NCBI GenBank assembly: GCA_015680685.1 | Contig: MNCI01008863.1 | Location: 421,448 to 485,447, forward strand | Length of the DNA: 64,000 nucleotides | Direction of reading: 5' to 3' | From: Gnetum montanum | Lineage: Eukaryota > Streptophyta > Gnetopsida > Gnetales > Gnetaceae | Shown: positions 47,319-59,200 of the stretch, piece by piece | How positions within the stretch are numbered: the first letter of the stretch is position 1 | How the letters are laid out: each line of letters opens with the position of its first letter | Program-made: the position numbers and the translations under genes | Notes under the pieces: generated by a model | Seen by the model: only the letters and a program-made list of their open reading frames with translations | The model's database searches: none | Told to the model about the DNA's origin: nothing

Positions 47319-47834
47319 CTAGCTTAGTTATATATTTATAATATATATCTATAAATTGGCCGAGAGAATCTTATTAGTTTACAAGTAAGAAGTTTTTTGA
47401 TTAAAAAATTTCACGACTTCTGGATGAAGAACAAGATTTAAAAACTAAAATTTTCATGCCTTTTGGACAAAGAACAAGATTTTTGTACCTTGTTTTTCCT
47501 AAGGATGGGTTTTCTAAAAAAAATTCCATCACTTAGTGTATGCTCTCACTCTCGGCCGAATTTATGCTCTCACTCTCAAAAACAACAAATTCGGCCGAGG
47601 GTGAGAGCATACACTAAGCGATGGAATTTTTTTTTTCAAAAAACCCATCCTTAGGAAAAATAAGATACAGAACTCTTGTTCTTCATCTAGAAGGCATGAA
47701 AATTTGGGTTTTTAAATCTTGTTCTTCGTCCAGAAGTCGTGAAATGTTTTACTCAAAGAACTTCTTACTTGTAAACTAATAAGATTCTCTCGGCCAATTT
47801 ATAGATATATATTATAAATATATAACTATGCTAG
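47319..47834. mobile_element. 516-bp foldback element (near-perfect inverted repeat)
   Basis: Arms 47319-47563 and 47588-47834 are about 245 bp each and visibly around 90% complementary, with a ~24-nt loop. Outer ends read CTAGCTTAGTTATATA and its near complement ending CTATGCTAG. Each arm contains internal repeats of GAACAAGATTT and ends at the loop with CTCGGCCGAATTT/AAATTCGGCCGAG. It starts 189 bp after the Helitron stop codon. It could be a MITE/foldback insertion (CTAG at both ends might be a target duplication), or a terminal structure of the Helitron, since it ends CTAG followed by T. Transcription through it would give a long double-stranded RNA. Confidence 0.85.
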
Positions 47835-49201
47835 TTATACACTCAAATACATCATGCTACTGTTGCTCTCCTTATCCTAGTTATACCTCTCAACACATCC
47901 TCACCAAAGCATAGTAAAGTTACTCAAAATTTCACAATGTGTTTGAAAATTTTAAAGAGGAATATGAATAGAAAAGGAGTACAGAGAAAGAGATAGATGA
48001 ATTGTAAAGGAAGAGAAAATTAATAACAATAAAAATAGAAAATAGAAGAAAATAAAATAAAAGAGGAAAAAAGATAGAATTTTGCCAATACACCTATCAT
48101 GGGGATGTTGCTATGTCATAGAAGTGGGACATGACTACATTCCTCACTTAATTTGGTTGTGAAGGAATGTTGATATGTATGTTACTAGAAATGAAAATGA
48201 AATCTCTCCTTGGTGTACACAAACACTCGAAACTTTATAAGATGGAGAGATATGTAATAGAACTTCAACTTGCTATAGGAGGTAGCTTATCTAAAACTTT
48301 TGTACAAGTTGTTAAGTGGAAGAATAAGAGGAGAACATGAATACATAGAAGTGGAAATGTAGAGGAAAATAGATAAAGGTAGAAAGAGAAATACATGAAT
48401 TTTAGTAAAAAATAAAGATAAAAAATTAGAGAAATATAAAAAGATGGAGAAAGAAAAAAAGGATAAGACATACTTCTTATTGTGTTTAGATGCTAATGTT
48501 GTTGAGGCTACAATTAGTAGCACTTGAGATAGCTATGATTCATAGGATCTAGAAATTTCTTACCATCAATGGTTGATAAGATAAATGCATCATTTTCCAA
48601 AGCCTTGGTGACAAGAAAAGATCCTTACTAATTTGTTATGCTATCTTATAGTGATAATCTAAGAAGAAGTTGGTTGTAGCAGAACTAGAGTAGAGAAAGA
48701 AAAATTGATGGAGGAAGTTATAGGAATTACAAAGACTAAAGATATCATGGGGATATTCATAAAGGAAATGATGACTAAATTGGATGTTGTTAAGGAAGTA
48801 GAGAAACTAGAGAAAGAAGCTATAGCATAAAGAGAGGTAGCAAAAAAAGGAGGGCCAAGAGACCAAGAAGGTTAAAAAATGTTTTTGTATTTTTTGTTGG
48901 TTTTAAAAAGACTATAACAGGAAATAATTATAAAAAATGAGCTATATATCATGATTTTTACTAAAATTAAATATTATTCACTATTTTTTGCAAACATAAA
49001 ACTTAAATGTAAAATAAAAAAGATATGATGAAGCAAAGCTATGCATGTGATAAAAGATGCAAGAAGTAAAAGAAAAAACTAAAAGATAAAGAAAAACCAA
49101 TTAAAATGCATAAGAAATAAATGCTAGTAAGGCTAAGATGTTTGGTTTATAAGTTTTTTTTTATGCTTGAAAGAATTTTATAGGTTTTATTGTCTAGGAT
49201 A
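47835..49201. other. AT/GA-rich spacer, nothing recognised
   Basis: No open frame with recognisable motifs. Purine-rich on the plus strand (AGAAAATAGAAG-type runs). At 48092-48165 it resembles 40245-40300. A helical-looking relic frame near 48660-48880 is not strong enough to call. Confidence 0.45.
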
Positions 49202-50854
49202 TGTAACGACGGAAAATGTCGACAGCTGGAAAATACCAAACAAAATCCTGCGTACACAGTTTTAACCACGGATCCATGCGAGGGCTATGCTGGAAAAACG
49301 AATCCATGGCACCTTGAACGATCTTGTCGATCAGACAAGGACTTACTAGTCAGTAAACTGATGAAGATAATGAATATCTCGTGGAATGATCTAATTCGAG
49401 GAATCGCAAAATGAGGGGAAAATGACGTAGATGAATTGTAACGATGATAACGCTAAACATGATAAGAGGAGGCTAATACAAGAGAAACGCGTAGTCTCAA
49501 GATCTTCGCTTTGACTTGAAAAATGTATATTTTGTATATCATGTTACACTGGGGAGACCCCGATTACTGGATGTAAAGCAAGCACAAAACAACAAGAAAA
49601 CTGTCCAAACAAAAGTCCAATCTACCTCGTGGGCCAAAGCTGGGATGCAAGGAAGGTCAAGCTCTGATGTCTATCAATCAACTGTTTCTGACCAATAGAG
49701 TCTACAAACCATGCAAGATGATCCCACGATCTTGGATCTACTTCTTTCACCTTAGGTAGTTTCTGTCTAGGACCACCAATGATCGCTGATGGAGAAAGTT
49801 GTGTCTTCCCCAAAAGAACGATTACTCTTGTTGCTGATGCTCAAAGCGAACTGTGCTCTGTTTCTACCGGAAGGTGATGCTGTCAACAATTGCCAGAGTG
49901 TTGCTCTCTCTGTCTCTGCTCAAAGTGATAAGTGCTCCTATGCTTAGAAAAATGTCTTTGCCTCTTTGATTTGCCAACCGCTCTTTGATTTGCCAACCGC
50001 TCTTTGATTTGCCAGTCGCTCTTCTTTTTTCCCGCCCTTGTATCTTTGTCAACTAGGGTATTTATAGGCTGCGATGTCCTGTGGAAAAGGCGCAACCCTG
50101 ATGATGTGTGTCCCGAATATTTTGGGTACTATTGACCTGACCATTTTTGTGTCAGACTTTGTGACTACGCACAATACGCTTATTTGCGTATTGTGCATGT
50201 GAAGAACAGATGCGCGTCGGGCATGTTTCAACTGTATTTGGGTTATATTATGCTCATTCGTGCTGCGTTGCATGCATGAGCGTAACATAACATGGAAACA
50301 ATGGATTCAAGCTATTTTACGCTCGCTTACGCAGCCACGCGTAATGAAGCGTAAACGATGTCTAGCTTGGCGATGCAATACGCTGTGATACACTACGTTG
50401 CGTAATGAGCGTATGATGAGTAATCCGCACGCCAAGAGAAAAGGGTTGATCTGTTGCACTTTCTTAGACTTTGCCTTTGACTGTTTTGGAGCTCATTACG
50501 CTGCCGTGCGTAACAGAGTGTAAACCTGGCCTTGAACAAAAGACTTAGCAAAATATACAAGAAGTCGCATATTACGCTGCTCAAGCTTCTCCCCATGCCG
50601 AAGTAACTAGCCTTCTGATGCCGAACTATGTTTAAACAGAATCACGCTAAGCATTATTACACCATGTCGCGTGATATAGCGTAAACAGAGAAAACATAGT
50701 AAGATTAGGAATCTGCACAGGAAGTCGAAGACTTGATGCTACGCGCCTCTTGGTGTTGCTCTGTCTTATTCTCGCTTTTGGAATTCTGACATGCGCCCTT
50801 GCCTGAATTGCGAATCTTTTCCTGAGGCCGACTCGCAATTTTCACAGTGTTTCA
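49202..50854 (-). repeat. Element C 3' LTR (1,653 bp)
   Basis: Start chosen at TGTAACGACGG by alignment with the LTR start of element A; end is the CA before the polypurine tract. Contains a minus-strand TATA box (plus-strand GGGTATTTATAGG, 50056-50068) and many TTACGC/GCGTAA words, plus a perfect 11-bp dyad at 50169-50196. The second LTR is outside the window, so the start could not be checked against it. Confidence 0.78.
50056..50068 (-). promoter_or_regulatory. TATA box of the element C LTR
   Basis: The minus strand reads CCTATAAATACCC, a textbook plant TATA box. The LTRs of element B have TATAAATACC at the corresponding place, so the core promoter is conserved between the families. Confidence 0.7.
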
Positions 50855-50920
50855 ATGACCCCTCTTTGTTGACAGTTAGAGGGCGTGCCCGAAAGACGTC
50901 GACAAAGAATACGAAACACT
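50846..50920 (-). other. Polypurine tract and LTR-spanning stem-loop (C)
   Basis: Minus-strand AACAAAGAGGGGTCAT precedes the LTR. Outer arms AGTGTTTC (50846-50853, inside the LTR) and GAAACACT (50913-50920) are perfectly complementary, as are the inner arms CTTTGTTGAC (50864-50873) and GTCGACAAAG (50898-50907) apart from one T-G wobble. Compared with element B the outer pair G-C has become A-T on both sides. Confidence 0.8.
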
Positions 50921-51998
50921 GGATTGGTAGAAGCAAGAACAGCGTTCATCCATGGCTACTCAAGCGTTGCCCTGTCAACATGGAAGAGCAAAGCTGGAGG
51001 GAATGGGAGATAGAATGACATAGTAGGAAACAGGTTCAGGGAAGACGTAAAATGAGTCAGGATGGTAGGAGTATGGAACACACTTACTGAACGCACAGAA
51101 ACGTACGCACACTTATGTCAACAGGAATACTTTCAGACGAGCATAGCGCATCAGCCTGAGATTTCTCTGTCATCGATTATAGCAGGAATGCTTGCAAAAG
51201 GAGCACGGCGCATCACTTCTGCGATATCTCTACTACAGTGCTTAACTGTGTTATGGGGCTGATTGCACTGCGAGTGTGAAAGATGAGTGTTTGCGTATGT
51301 AGCTTTTGGATACGGGAAGCAGGTGGGAGGGATGAAACGAAATAAGAGCTAAGGGTAGGATTATGAGAGGTATAGGCATGCAGTTCTAAGTGGACAGGCA
51401 AACCTGAGCAGCCATCTCAAAACGTTGTTTGGACTTCACCGCTCAGATGAATGCACCTCTGAATGACATCCTCGAAGCAAGTAACCTGCAACCACAGAGG
51501 AAAAGCAGAGGACACCATTGCGCGTGTGAAGAACCAGCGAAGTTTTTGAAACCAGTACCGTTTGAGACGAGATAAAGCGATCAGGCCGTGAAGAAGGAGT
51601 TGTAGCATGAGGCTGGAGCCGCCAATCCTGACGATTGGCCCAGCATATCTTCGCCAAAAGACATCAGACACAATGCACCGAACTGGTTAGGCAAAGAACC
51701 AGCTAGATGAATCTGCGAAGCCAGCGTCTGATAGCGAGGATCAGCATAGGTCCCCGAGGTCGTTGTCGATGAGGATTTCGTCGGGGCTCCGGCTGGTGAG
51801 ACTAAACTCTCAGAGGTACCACCGCTGCAGTGGGCACAGCGACGGCATCTCCAAGGGATCAGTAAGATGCCTCTCAGCTCATCCGAGGAATCAGTAGGAT
51901 GCTGGTGGGGTGGCGATGCTGGGACTGTCCCAGTATCCCATCTCATTTGTCGTGCAATTGTACAGAGATGATCACGCTCGCTTGATTTGCATGGCAGC
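50921..51998 (-). other. Element C 3' untranslated region
   Basis: Between the stem-loop and the dyad array. Short frames exist on both strands but none matches a known domain or is conserved in element B. I see no gene. Confidence 0.5.
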
Positions 51999-52596
51999 AG
52001 TCTGTAAGTCCCAGTTTTAAGTCCTGGTAGACTGTCATTGCTGGTTTTAAGTCTCAGCAAACCATGGTCCCAATTTAAAGTCTGGGCGGACCGAGAAGTG
52101 CTAGTTTTACGTCGTAGCGGACGGTGGTGTGTATGATTTATGGTCTCAGCAGACCGTGCTATGGATGTCAGTTTTGTGTCATGACCCAGGGACAGATCTA
52201 TGCTGGTTTTACGTCTCAGCAGACGGCTACTTACCTGTGCCAGTTTTGTGTCGTGGCGGACAACTGGTGCCAGTTTAGCATCATGGCGGACGTGTGCAAA
52301 AGATGCCAGTTTTTCGTCTTGGCGGACCTGTACAACATTGCCAGTTTTATGTCGTAGCGGACGGTTACAACTTGCCATTTTAGCGTCGTAGTGGACGATC
52401 AATGCCAGTTTAGCGTCATGGCGGATGCGTGCAAGGAATGCCAGTTTTACGTCGTAGCGGACGGTGGTTGCCAGTTTAGCGTCGTAGCGAACGATTGTTG
52501 CCAGTTTAGCATCGTGGTGGACGATTGTTGCCAGTTTAGCGTCGTAGCGGACGATTGTTGCCAGTTTAGCATCGTAGCGGACGGTCATTGCCATAC
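51999..52596. repeat. Dyad array, element C, pol side (~18 units)
   Basis: Eighteen units of about 30-36 bp with consensus GCCAGTTTTA followed by a 14-bp dyad. Examples: AGTC-CTGGTA-GACT (52020-52033), CGTC-GTAGCG-GACG (52110-52123), TGTC-GTGGCG-GACA (52249-52262). The outermost arm base varies as A/T, C/G and T/A pairs. The last five units are the most regular. It starts 26 bases past the integrase stop. Confidence 0.85.
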
Positions 52597-52621
52597 CTGA
52601 TTGTTCACACTGGAGACACTA

Positions 52622-55600
52622 CTAAACGTAATACCGCTTCAGATATACATGATTTACAGGGTTCGGTAATTCATTGCCATTGATGTCTGCTAATTTGAAT
52701 GCTCTGTTGTTGTACGCGTCAACCACCAAGAAAGGGCCCTCCCAGTTTGCAGAGAACTTGCCTACTGGTTCGTGCACGGCCTTGAGAACTAGATCTCCTT
52801 TCTTGATCAGGCGCTGCTAAAGGTTGTGACAATGCTTCTATCTCTGTTTGTCTTGATACTTTTCAATCGTATCAAGCACCTGCATCCGCTTCTCTTCTAT
52901 TGAATCCAGATCCGCGATTCGAGACTCGGTGTGTTGAGCCTCATTTATAACCATGGAGAGGACCATTCTCAGAGAAGGAATTTGCAACTCGAGAGGCAGC
53001 ACTGCTTCAGACCCGTAAACCAGGCTATAGGGTGTACTACCCGTAGCCATCCTACATGTAGTACGATACGCCCATATAGAGGATCTGTTCGTGCCACCGT
53101 CTTTTGTTGCCGTCGAGCATTTTCTTGAGCAGATTGATGATCACTTTGTTTGTTGCTTCAGCTTGACCATTCTCTTGCGGGTAGTAGAGGGAGGAAAAAG
53201 ATTGCCTAATGCCCAGGTTATCACAGAAGGATTTGGTTTCCATGCTACTAAACTGTGGCCCATTGTCGGTCACGATAGTCATCGGGAGACCAAATCTCAT
53301 TACTATATTGTCCAAGATAAAATGGCAAATCTGCTGAGATGTGATCTTTCGTAGGGGAACAGCCTCTACCCACTTTGTAAAATACTCAGTAGCGGTAATG
53401 ATGAAGCTATGACCTACGGAAGATTTCGGCGTGATGGGGCCTATAATGTCTAGTCCCCATCGTTGAAATGGCCATGTTATCTGCGTTGTATGTAATTTTG
53501 TAGGTGACACGTGTATGAGATTCGCGTGACGCTGACACGTGTCACAAGTTTTAACCTTTGTTAGGAAATCCTTTTCCATGCGCGGCCAGTAGTATCCTAA
53601 GCAACGGATTTTTAGGGCCATAGCCCGTGGTGCTACGTGGCCTCTGCACAGTCCCTCGTGAACTTCGCCGACTATATGCCGCGCTTGGTTTTTGTCAACG
53701 CAAGTAAGCAACACGCCATCAAAGGAGCATCTACAAAGAGTGTTGTCTCCGATGATGACGTATTGCCTAGCCCACTTGCGGATCGCATCTTTCTGCGTGC
53801 GTGTCAATTCAAACGGTAGCTCGCCCTGTAAAAGGTAAGTTTTAATGTCGTCGTACCATTCAAGCGTGCTTTCCTCAAGAAGAGAAGAGATTTGCACCAT
53901 CTGAATGATAGGATCTGCGCAGTCTGTTATCAATGCAGGGCAGGTGTCAAAAAGATGTGAAGGCACGTTCAAAGCCAGTGTAGCCAGTGCGTCGACCAGT
54001 GTGTTGTCAGTGCGTGGCACATGTTAGGCATCGATGGTCGCAAATCGTCTCAGAAGATCTTTAGCTTTATTGCAGTAGGGCTGCAAATGTACAGCCTTGC
54101 AGACATAGACTTCTATGATTTGATTTATGACAAGCATCGAATCGCCCCTAATCGCCAGGTGTCGAACATCGAGTTCACTGGCAGTTAGTAATCCCCTGAG
54201 GAGCCCCTCATACTTTGCCACGTTGTTCGTACAGGGGAAGGTCAAGCGATAAGCGTGTAGACGCACATCCTCAGGTGATAGCGTAATAACAGTGGCAGCA
54301 CTGCTACCTCTAGCGGTTGAAGCTCCGTCGAAATACAACGTTACTTCGGGGCCTGTCAAGACAGGGCTTAAACTATGTACATGTTCATCAGGGAACTCTN
54401 NNNNNNNNNNNNNNNNNNNNNNNNNNNNNNNNNNNNNNNNNNNNNNNNNNNNNNNNNNNNNNNNNNNNNNNNNNNNNNNNNNNNNNNNNNNNNNNNNNNN
54501 NNNNNNNNNNNNNNNNNNNNNNNNNNNNNNNNNNNNNNNNNNNNNNNNNNNNNNNNNNNNNNNNNNNNNNNNNNNNNNNNNNNNNNNNNNNNNNNNNNNN
54601 NNNNNNNNNNNNNNNNNNNNNNNNNNNNNNNNNNNNNNNNNNNNNNNNNNNNNNNNNNNNNNNNNNNNNNNNNNNNNNNNNNNNNNNNNNNNNNNNNNNN
54701 NNNNNNNNNNNNNNNNNNNNNNNNNNNNNNNNNNNNNNNNNNNNNNNNNNNNNNNNNNNNNNNNNNNNNNNNNNNNNNNNNNNNNNNNNNNNNNNNNNNN
54801 NNNNNNNNNNNNNNNNNNNNNNNNNNNNNNNNNGGTTTCTGACACCACAAACCCCAGCATGCATCCGATTTTGACTCTGAATACGTACTTCTTTGGGTTA
54901 AGCAGGAGCTCATATTTGGAGCATCTTTTAAGGACTAACCCCAGGTCTCCTGAATGATCCTCAAACTTTAAAGACTTAACAGCTATATCGTCTACGTAAT
55001 CATTCAGTCTTCCTAGGAGGTAATTGCTAAAGATGTATGTCATGGCTCGTTGATATGTTGCTCTGGCGTTCTTTAGACCAAAAGGCATCATAGTGTAGCA
55101 AAAGGTGCCCCAGGGCGTCATGAACGTTGTTGTTAATTGATGTTCTGGGTTGATACGAATCTGATTATAGCCTGAAAAATCATCCATAAAGGATAGAAGC
55201 GCATGCCCAGCTGTCGTATCGACTAGCTGGTTGATACTCGGTAGTGGGAAGTTATCCTTGATTGTGGCCTTGTTTAAATCCCGGAAGTCTATGCAGATGC
55301 GTATGCTTTCGGTCTTCTTTGGGACGACTACAATGTTAGATACCCAATCCGAGTAATCGACTGCGCGAATGAAACCAGCCTGATACAGTTTGGTGATTTC
55401 ATCACGCACGGCTAGCGCGATCTCTGGCTTGATTTTGCGTGCTTTTTGCCTAACTGCTTTAATCTGCGGATCTAAGATGATGTTATGCTGGATTAGCCTG
55501 GGATCTAGTCCAGGCATATCCTCGTATGACCATGCAAAGACCGTGATGTTGTCTTGCAGGACCTGTTTTATAGCATCGTGCATTTTTTGGTCTAGTAAAG

Positions 55601-55866
55601 AGTTGACTTTAAGCGTTTTGGCTTCATCCTTATGCGTAATGATAGAAACCTCACTGAGGGGGTCTTCGGTTATGTCTCTAGCCTCTAGGTCTAGCGTACG
55701 CGTCGCCTGTTCTGGCCATTCTAGGGACGTCTTCGACGCAGCTATGGTTACGTCTTCTAAAGGGGGGTTAACGTCTACTAGCGTGGAGTCGAATTGCCTA
55801 ACTACCTTCCCATATGGGCCCGTCAGAGTTAGAGGTGCTAAAAATGTTGCGTCCATTTGCCGTCTG
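52622..55866 (-). pseudogene. Element C pol: RT, dual RNase H, integrase
   Basis: Opens just inside a conserved splice acceptor (TTTTGCAGGGCAG, near 55860-55872). N-terminal domain with FAWSYEDMPGLDP; reverse transcriptase with VVVPKKTESIRICIDFRDLN, LLSFMDDFSGYNQI, PFGLKNARATYQRAM and YVDDIAVKS. The run of N (54400-54833) removes the thumb and first RNase H. Then the archaeal-type RNase H (LYFDGAST, NNVAKYEGLLRGL, IRGDSMLVINQI); integrase with VHEGLCRGH and CDTCQRH zinc ligands, GLDIIGP, VTDNGPQFSS and PQENGQAEATNK (D, D and E all kept); and the C-terminal GPFLVVDAYNNRAFKLAD ending at TAG 52622-52624. Lesions: TAA at 54024 where B has Gln, and a shift near 53075. No chromodomain. Confidence 0.92.
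54400..54833. other. Assembly gap (N run)
   Basis: 434 unknown bases inside pol. Frames spanning it are not informative; the gap falls in the RT/RNase H connection region, whose element B counterpart is at about 23100-23800. Confidence 0.99.
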
Positions 55867-56282
55867 CCCTGCAAAACCACCAAGTGCGTAAATGATTAGG
55901 AGAAAGGTGACGTGATGTCGTCGAATGTGGAAGGCTAACTGAATTTTGAATATTGTAAACAAGCTGTAATTAATGCTACCCAATTACGAGGCGATAAGAT
56001 GTGGTAGTTTAACGTCATTTCGGACAGTGGCGCATGCGATATCAGCCACATTAATATCTTGATTTTTGGGTTCCATTTTAGGAAAGTCCCGCTGAAATCG
56101 GATATCAAGTCGGTGATCCTAGCATATAAGTAAGTGGTTTTTGATGAGGACAGGCTGCTAGCTGTTGTGAATTTGAATTCGTAACTGTTGCTGAGCGAGA
56201 GAAGAAAGAGCAGAGGATTAGAGTGTGTGATTTTACGAAGATTTGCAAGTGCTAAATGGTGAAGAATTCTGAAGCTATTACA
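55867..56282 (+). promoter_or_regulatory. Compact divergent control region (pol acceptor / antisense promoter)
   Basis: About 0.4 kb separates the 5' end of the pol exon (minus strand) from the start codon of the antisense gene (plus strand). It includes the minus-strand splice acceptor at its left edge, one dyad-array unit (AGTTTAACGTCATTTCGGAC, 56006-56025) and a plus-strand TATA-like CATATAAG (56123-56130) about 155 bp before the ATG. The promoter assignment is inference from position. Confidence 0.4.
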
Positions 56283-59200
56283 ATGGCACCAAAAATCAAA
56301 AGGAAGAATGCAAAACTGGCCAAAATCGATGAGGTGCAAGAAAATCTGGAGCGCGTTTCGCAGGCGGTGGTCGATGTTCGTGACCCTACGCCTTTGAACC
56401 GGTAGGTCATTCCTTACATGCTTATGTTTGTTTTAATGTCCACTTTTCATGGTATCTTTTACGTGAATGTGGATTTCAAATTATGGACCTCGAGTTAATG
56501 CGAGGGTTTGATGGGGTTGCGTCTACCGCCATTGTCAGGGACAAACCTTGCGTTGTTGCAAGGGTTTGGGCGATTTCGGCCTAGATAACTAGGCGTAATT
56601 TATAAGTTTTCTGTATTAGTCATGCAAATGTAAATCTAGGCGTTAATGTATGTATTGGGTTTTCTGTACAGCGTTACGCTAAAGCCTGTTCTGATTGTCT
56701 TGGATATTGTCGGGGTTTTGTGTTGTATAAACCCCATCATCCCCAATGTCCCTCCCTCGCAAACGCGGTTGCAAGGGAAGGCCATATGGTTTCGATGAGG
56801 TGCGCTGGAGTTTCTGTAGTTCTTACTGCGCAACTACAGTGTCATTGTGTGGTCTGCTTTGTCCGGCGATATCGCCGGTGCCATTTTAGAGCACCTGCTG
56901 GCGGGTTCTACACAAGGGATTCTGGCCTTCTTGACAGACAGGGCCATAGATACGGGTCGTCCTGAGGACCGAGAACTTAGCGCCCGAGGCTTAAGGTGCT
57001 TAAAATGGATCTGGGAAATGGCTCAGTTTAGTTGTTATCATGCATATAACACGCTGTTCGTGGCTCGCCATGTCTCGACCTATTTCCAGAACCCACAAGG
57101 CACAGTGTACTACGCAGGCGGGTAAGCAAATTTTGTTAACTGTATTTTTTTTTGTTATATGTCTGTCATCGATGTGAAGTATAAGATAAGCCTATATGCA
57201 AAATGTAAGATAAGTCTATGTGGTATGGTACAGGTTTTTTATTCATGACAACAGGTTAGTTGGAAATGGAGATACGTTAGCATGGGCCGAAACGACAATA
57301 ATGGCATTTACCTCAACTAGCAACGTGCGCGCTGGTGTTATAGGGCAGATTGGCTTCGACATGCGTGACTACCCCACTTGCTATGCTAGGGCTTTTGAGA
57401 ATTGCCAGAAACTCGGGTGGCTGCATGATGACTGGACCTTAGATCCACCCCTTACAGTTGAGGACGTGCAAAGGAACCTTCCGCCATTTCCCTTGCCATT
57501 TGGACCTGGTAAGGCTGTTGTATAGTCGATTATTGCGTAGTATAGTTGTAAATTGTGAGCATTGCGTAAATAGGGTTTTTGTTTGACTTGTGTTTTACGC
57601 TGTTCAGTCAGGGAATCACAGGAGGTTACCCTTACGATTTCCGGCCGCGAGGCGAGCACCGTCCTCTTCCACTACGGTGACATCAAGGATGCACAACGCT
57701 AGCTCGGCCACTCGGCAGCCCCAGTTGCGGTGACCACCAAGATCCGAGTAGCGAGGCTAATGCATTTATTTTTAGCTGCAACTCCTGATGTCCCCGCCAG
57801 TGAAATGCTGACCCTGGTCAACTCCTTCAACAAAAAGGCAGAGCATTTTTGCACACGCGTACATCACGTACGCGTAAGCTTTAACATTGACGCTCAGCTC
57901 TTCGCAGACCTATTTGGCATCCCCTCGGATGACCTTCTCGTAAGTGAGAAGGCGAAGAGGAGCCTCAACTTCCAGCAGTGGCTGGAGGAGTGGGTAAGGG
58001 TTTCCTTGCAAAAGATTCCAGATGGGCGTTGCCAAGACAATTTATCCCCTTTTTCGAGCTCGGACCTTCCGCAAAACGCTCTCGCAAGGGAAGTTCTTTT
58101 CCATAGAACAGACCCGTATTATGCGGGAGGTTCTGGAAGAGGAGACCCAGTTCAATTGGGCAAGCTATTTCGCCAAGGGACTGCACAATGAGATGATCAA
58201 GCTTCGCAAGAAGCTTGAGTCTTGTTTCAGCGTGCATTACGCCTTCTTCATAGCTTGCCTTCGGCGTTTTGCTGAGTTTCTGGTCGTCCAAAGGAATGGG
58301 GTCTGGGTGCAGCAAGACCGAGACCAGCTATCCAAACCCTAGATTACCCATATCCTCAGTACTACCCGTGGGCAAGATCCGCTGGAAGGGATCGGGGAGT
58401 CATTGTCTATAACGACCAAGGGGTTGGCGGCGTCTCGGCTGCGAGGCCCCGATAGTATAGGTGGGATAATGCCTACTTACACTGGCAATGTCTCACAGGG
58501 GAAACGTTTGGCAGAGGAAATCGTGGAACCTACAGCCTAGAGCAAAAGGCTTCATATAACCGAGGCCTCTGTGGAACCTGGGAGCGGCGCAGGCCGAACT
58601 GTGACGATCAAAGTTCAGCAGAGTAAGCCTCCGCCTGGTAAGCGTGAAGGAACTGTATTACACAATGTTTGTTTGGAATGTTTGGAATGATATACTAAGG
58701 TGTTGTGATATGACCAGTGAAAATTACAGAGGAGTTGACCCTTGAGACAGGGGCAGTAGTACTAAGTCGTGGGGAAGGGGCCTCAATTTTGGAAGAAGAG
58801 ACCCCAGCTATTAGCGTGAGCCGTGCACAGGCTCCGGTGCATGAGGAGGCCCCAGCTGTTAGCGGGAGCCATGCATAGAACCTAGTGCATGAGGAGGTCC
58901 CAGCTACTGGAACCAACGACGCACAGACTCAAGTGCGTGAAGAGGAAAAGGAGGCGGAAGATGTTGGCGAAGTCGCCACTGTCACCGGTAGAGGTAATGA
59001 GTGTGTTAGCAAGTTTGCAGGATTCTGTAAACAGATGGAGTTTCTAACTGGATTAAGCTACAGGAAAAGAGGATGTATCCACGTCTGTCGCTGTGAGCAG
59101 AGCGTGGAGAGACTTCCCTGACAAATTTGCCTTCATGGAAGGCATTGTCAGTGACATGATCGAGCGCCTAGAGCGCGTTGAACCTGGAGCTGGTACGTTA

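Noticed and set aside
51581-52594. 337-residue minus-strand frame with repeated DAKLA units
   Set aside because: It is the translation of the dyad array; element B has no equivalent open frame and the repeat is explained at DNA level.
51999-52596. CRISPR-like array
   Set aside because: Units are regularly spaced, but spacers are themselves similar, the context is a plant retrotransposon and there are no cas genes.
54292-54957. Long open frames across the N run
   Set aside because: They are open only because the gap contains no bases. Only the minus-strand pol frame is supported on both sides.
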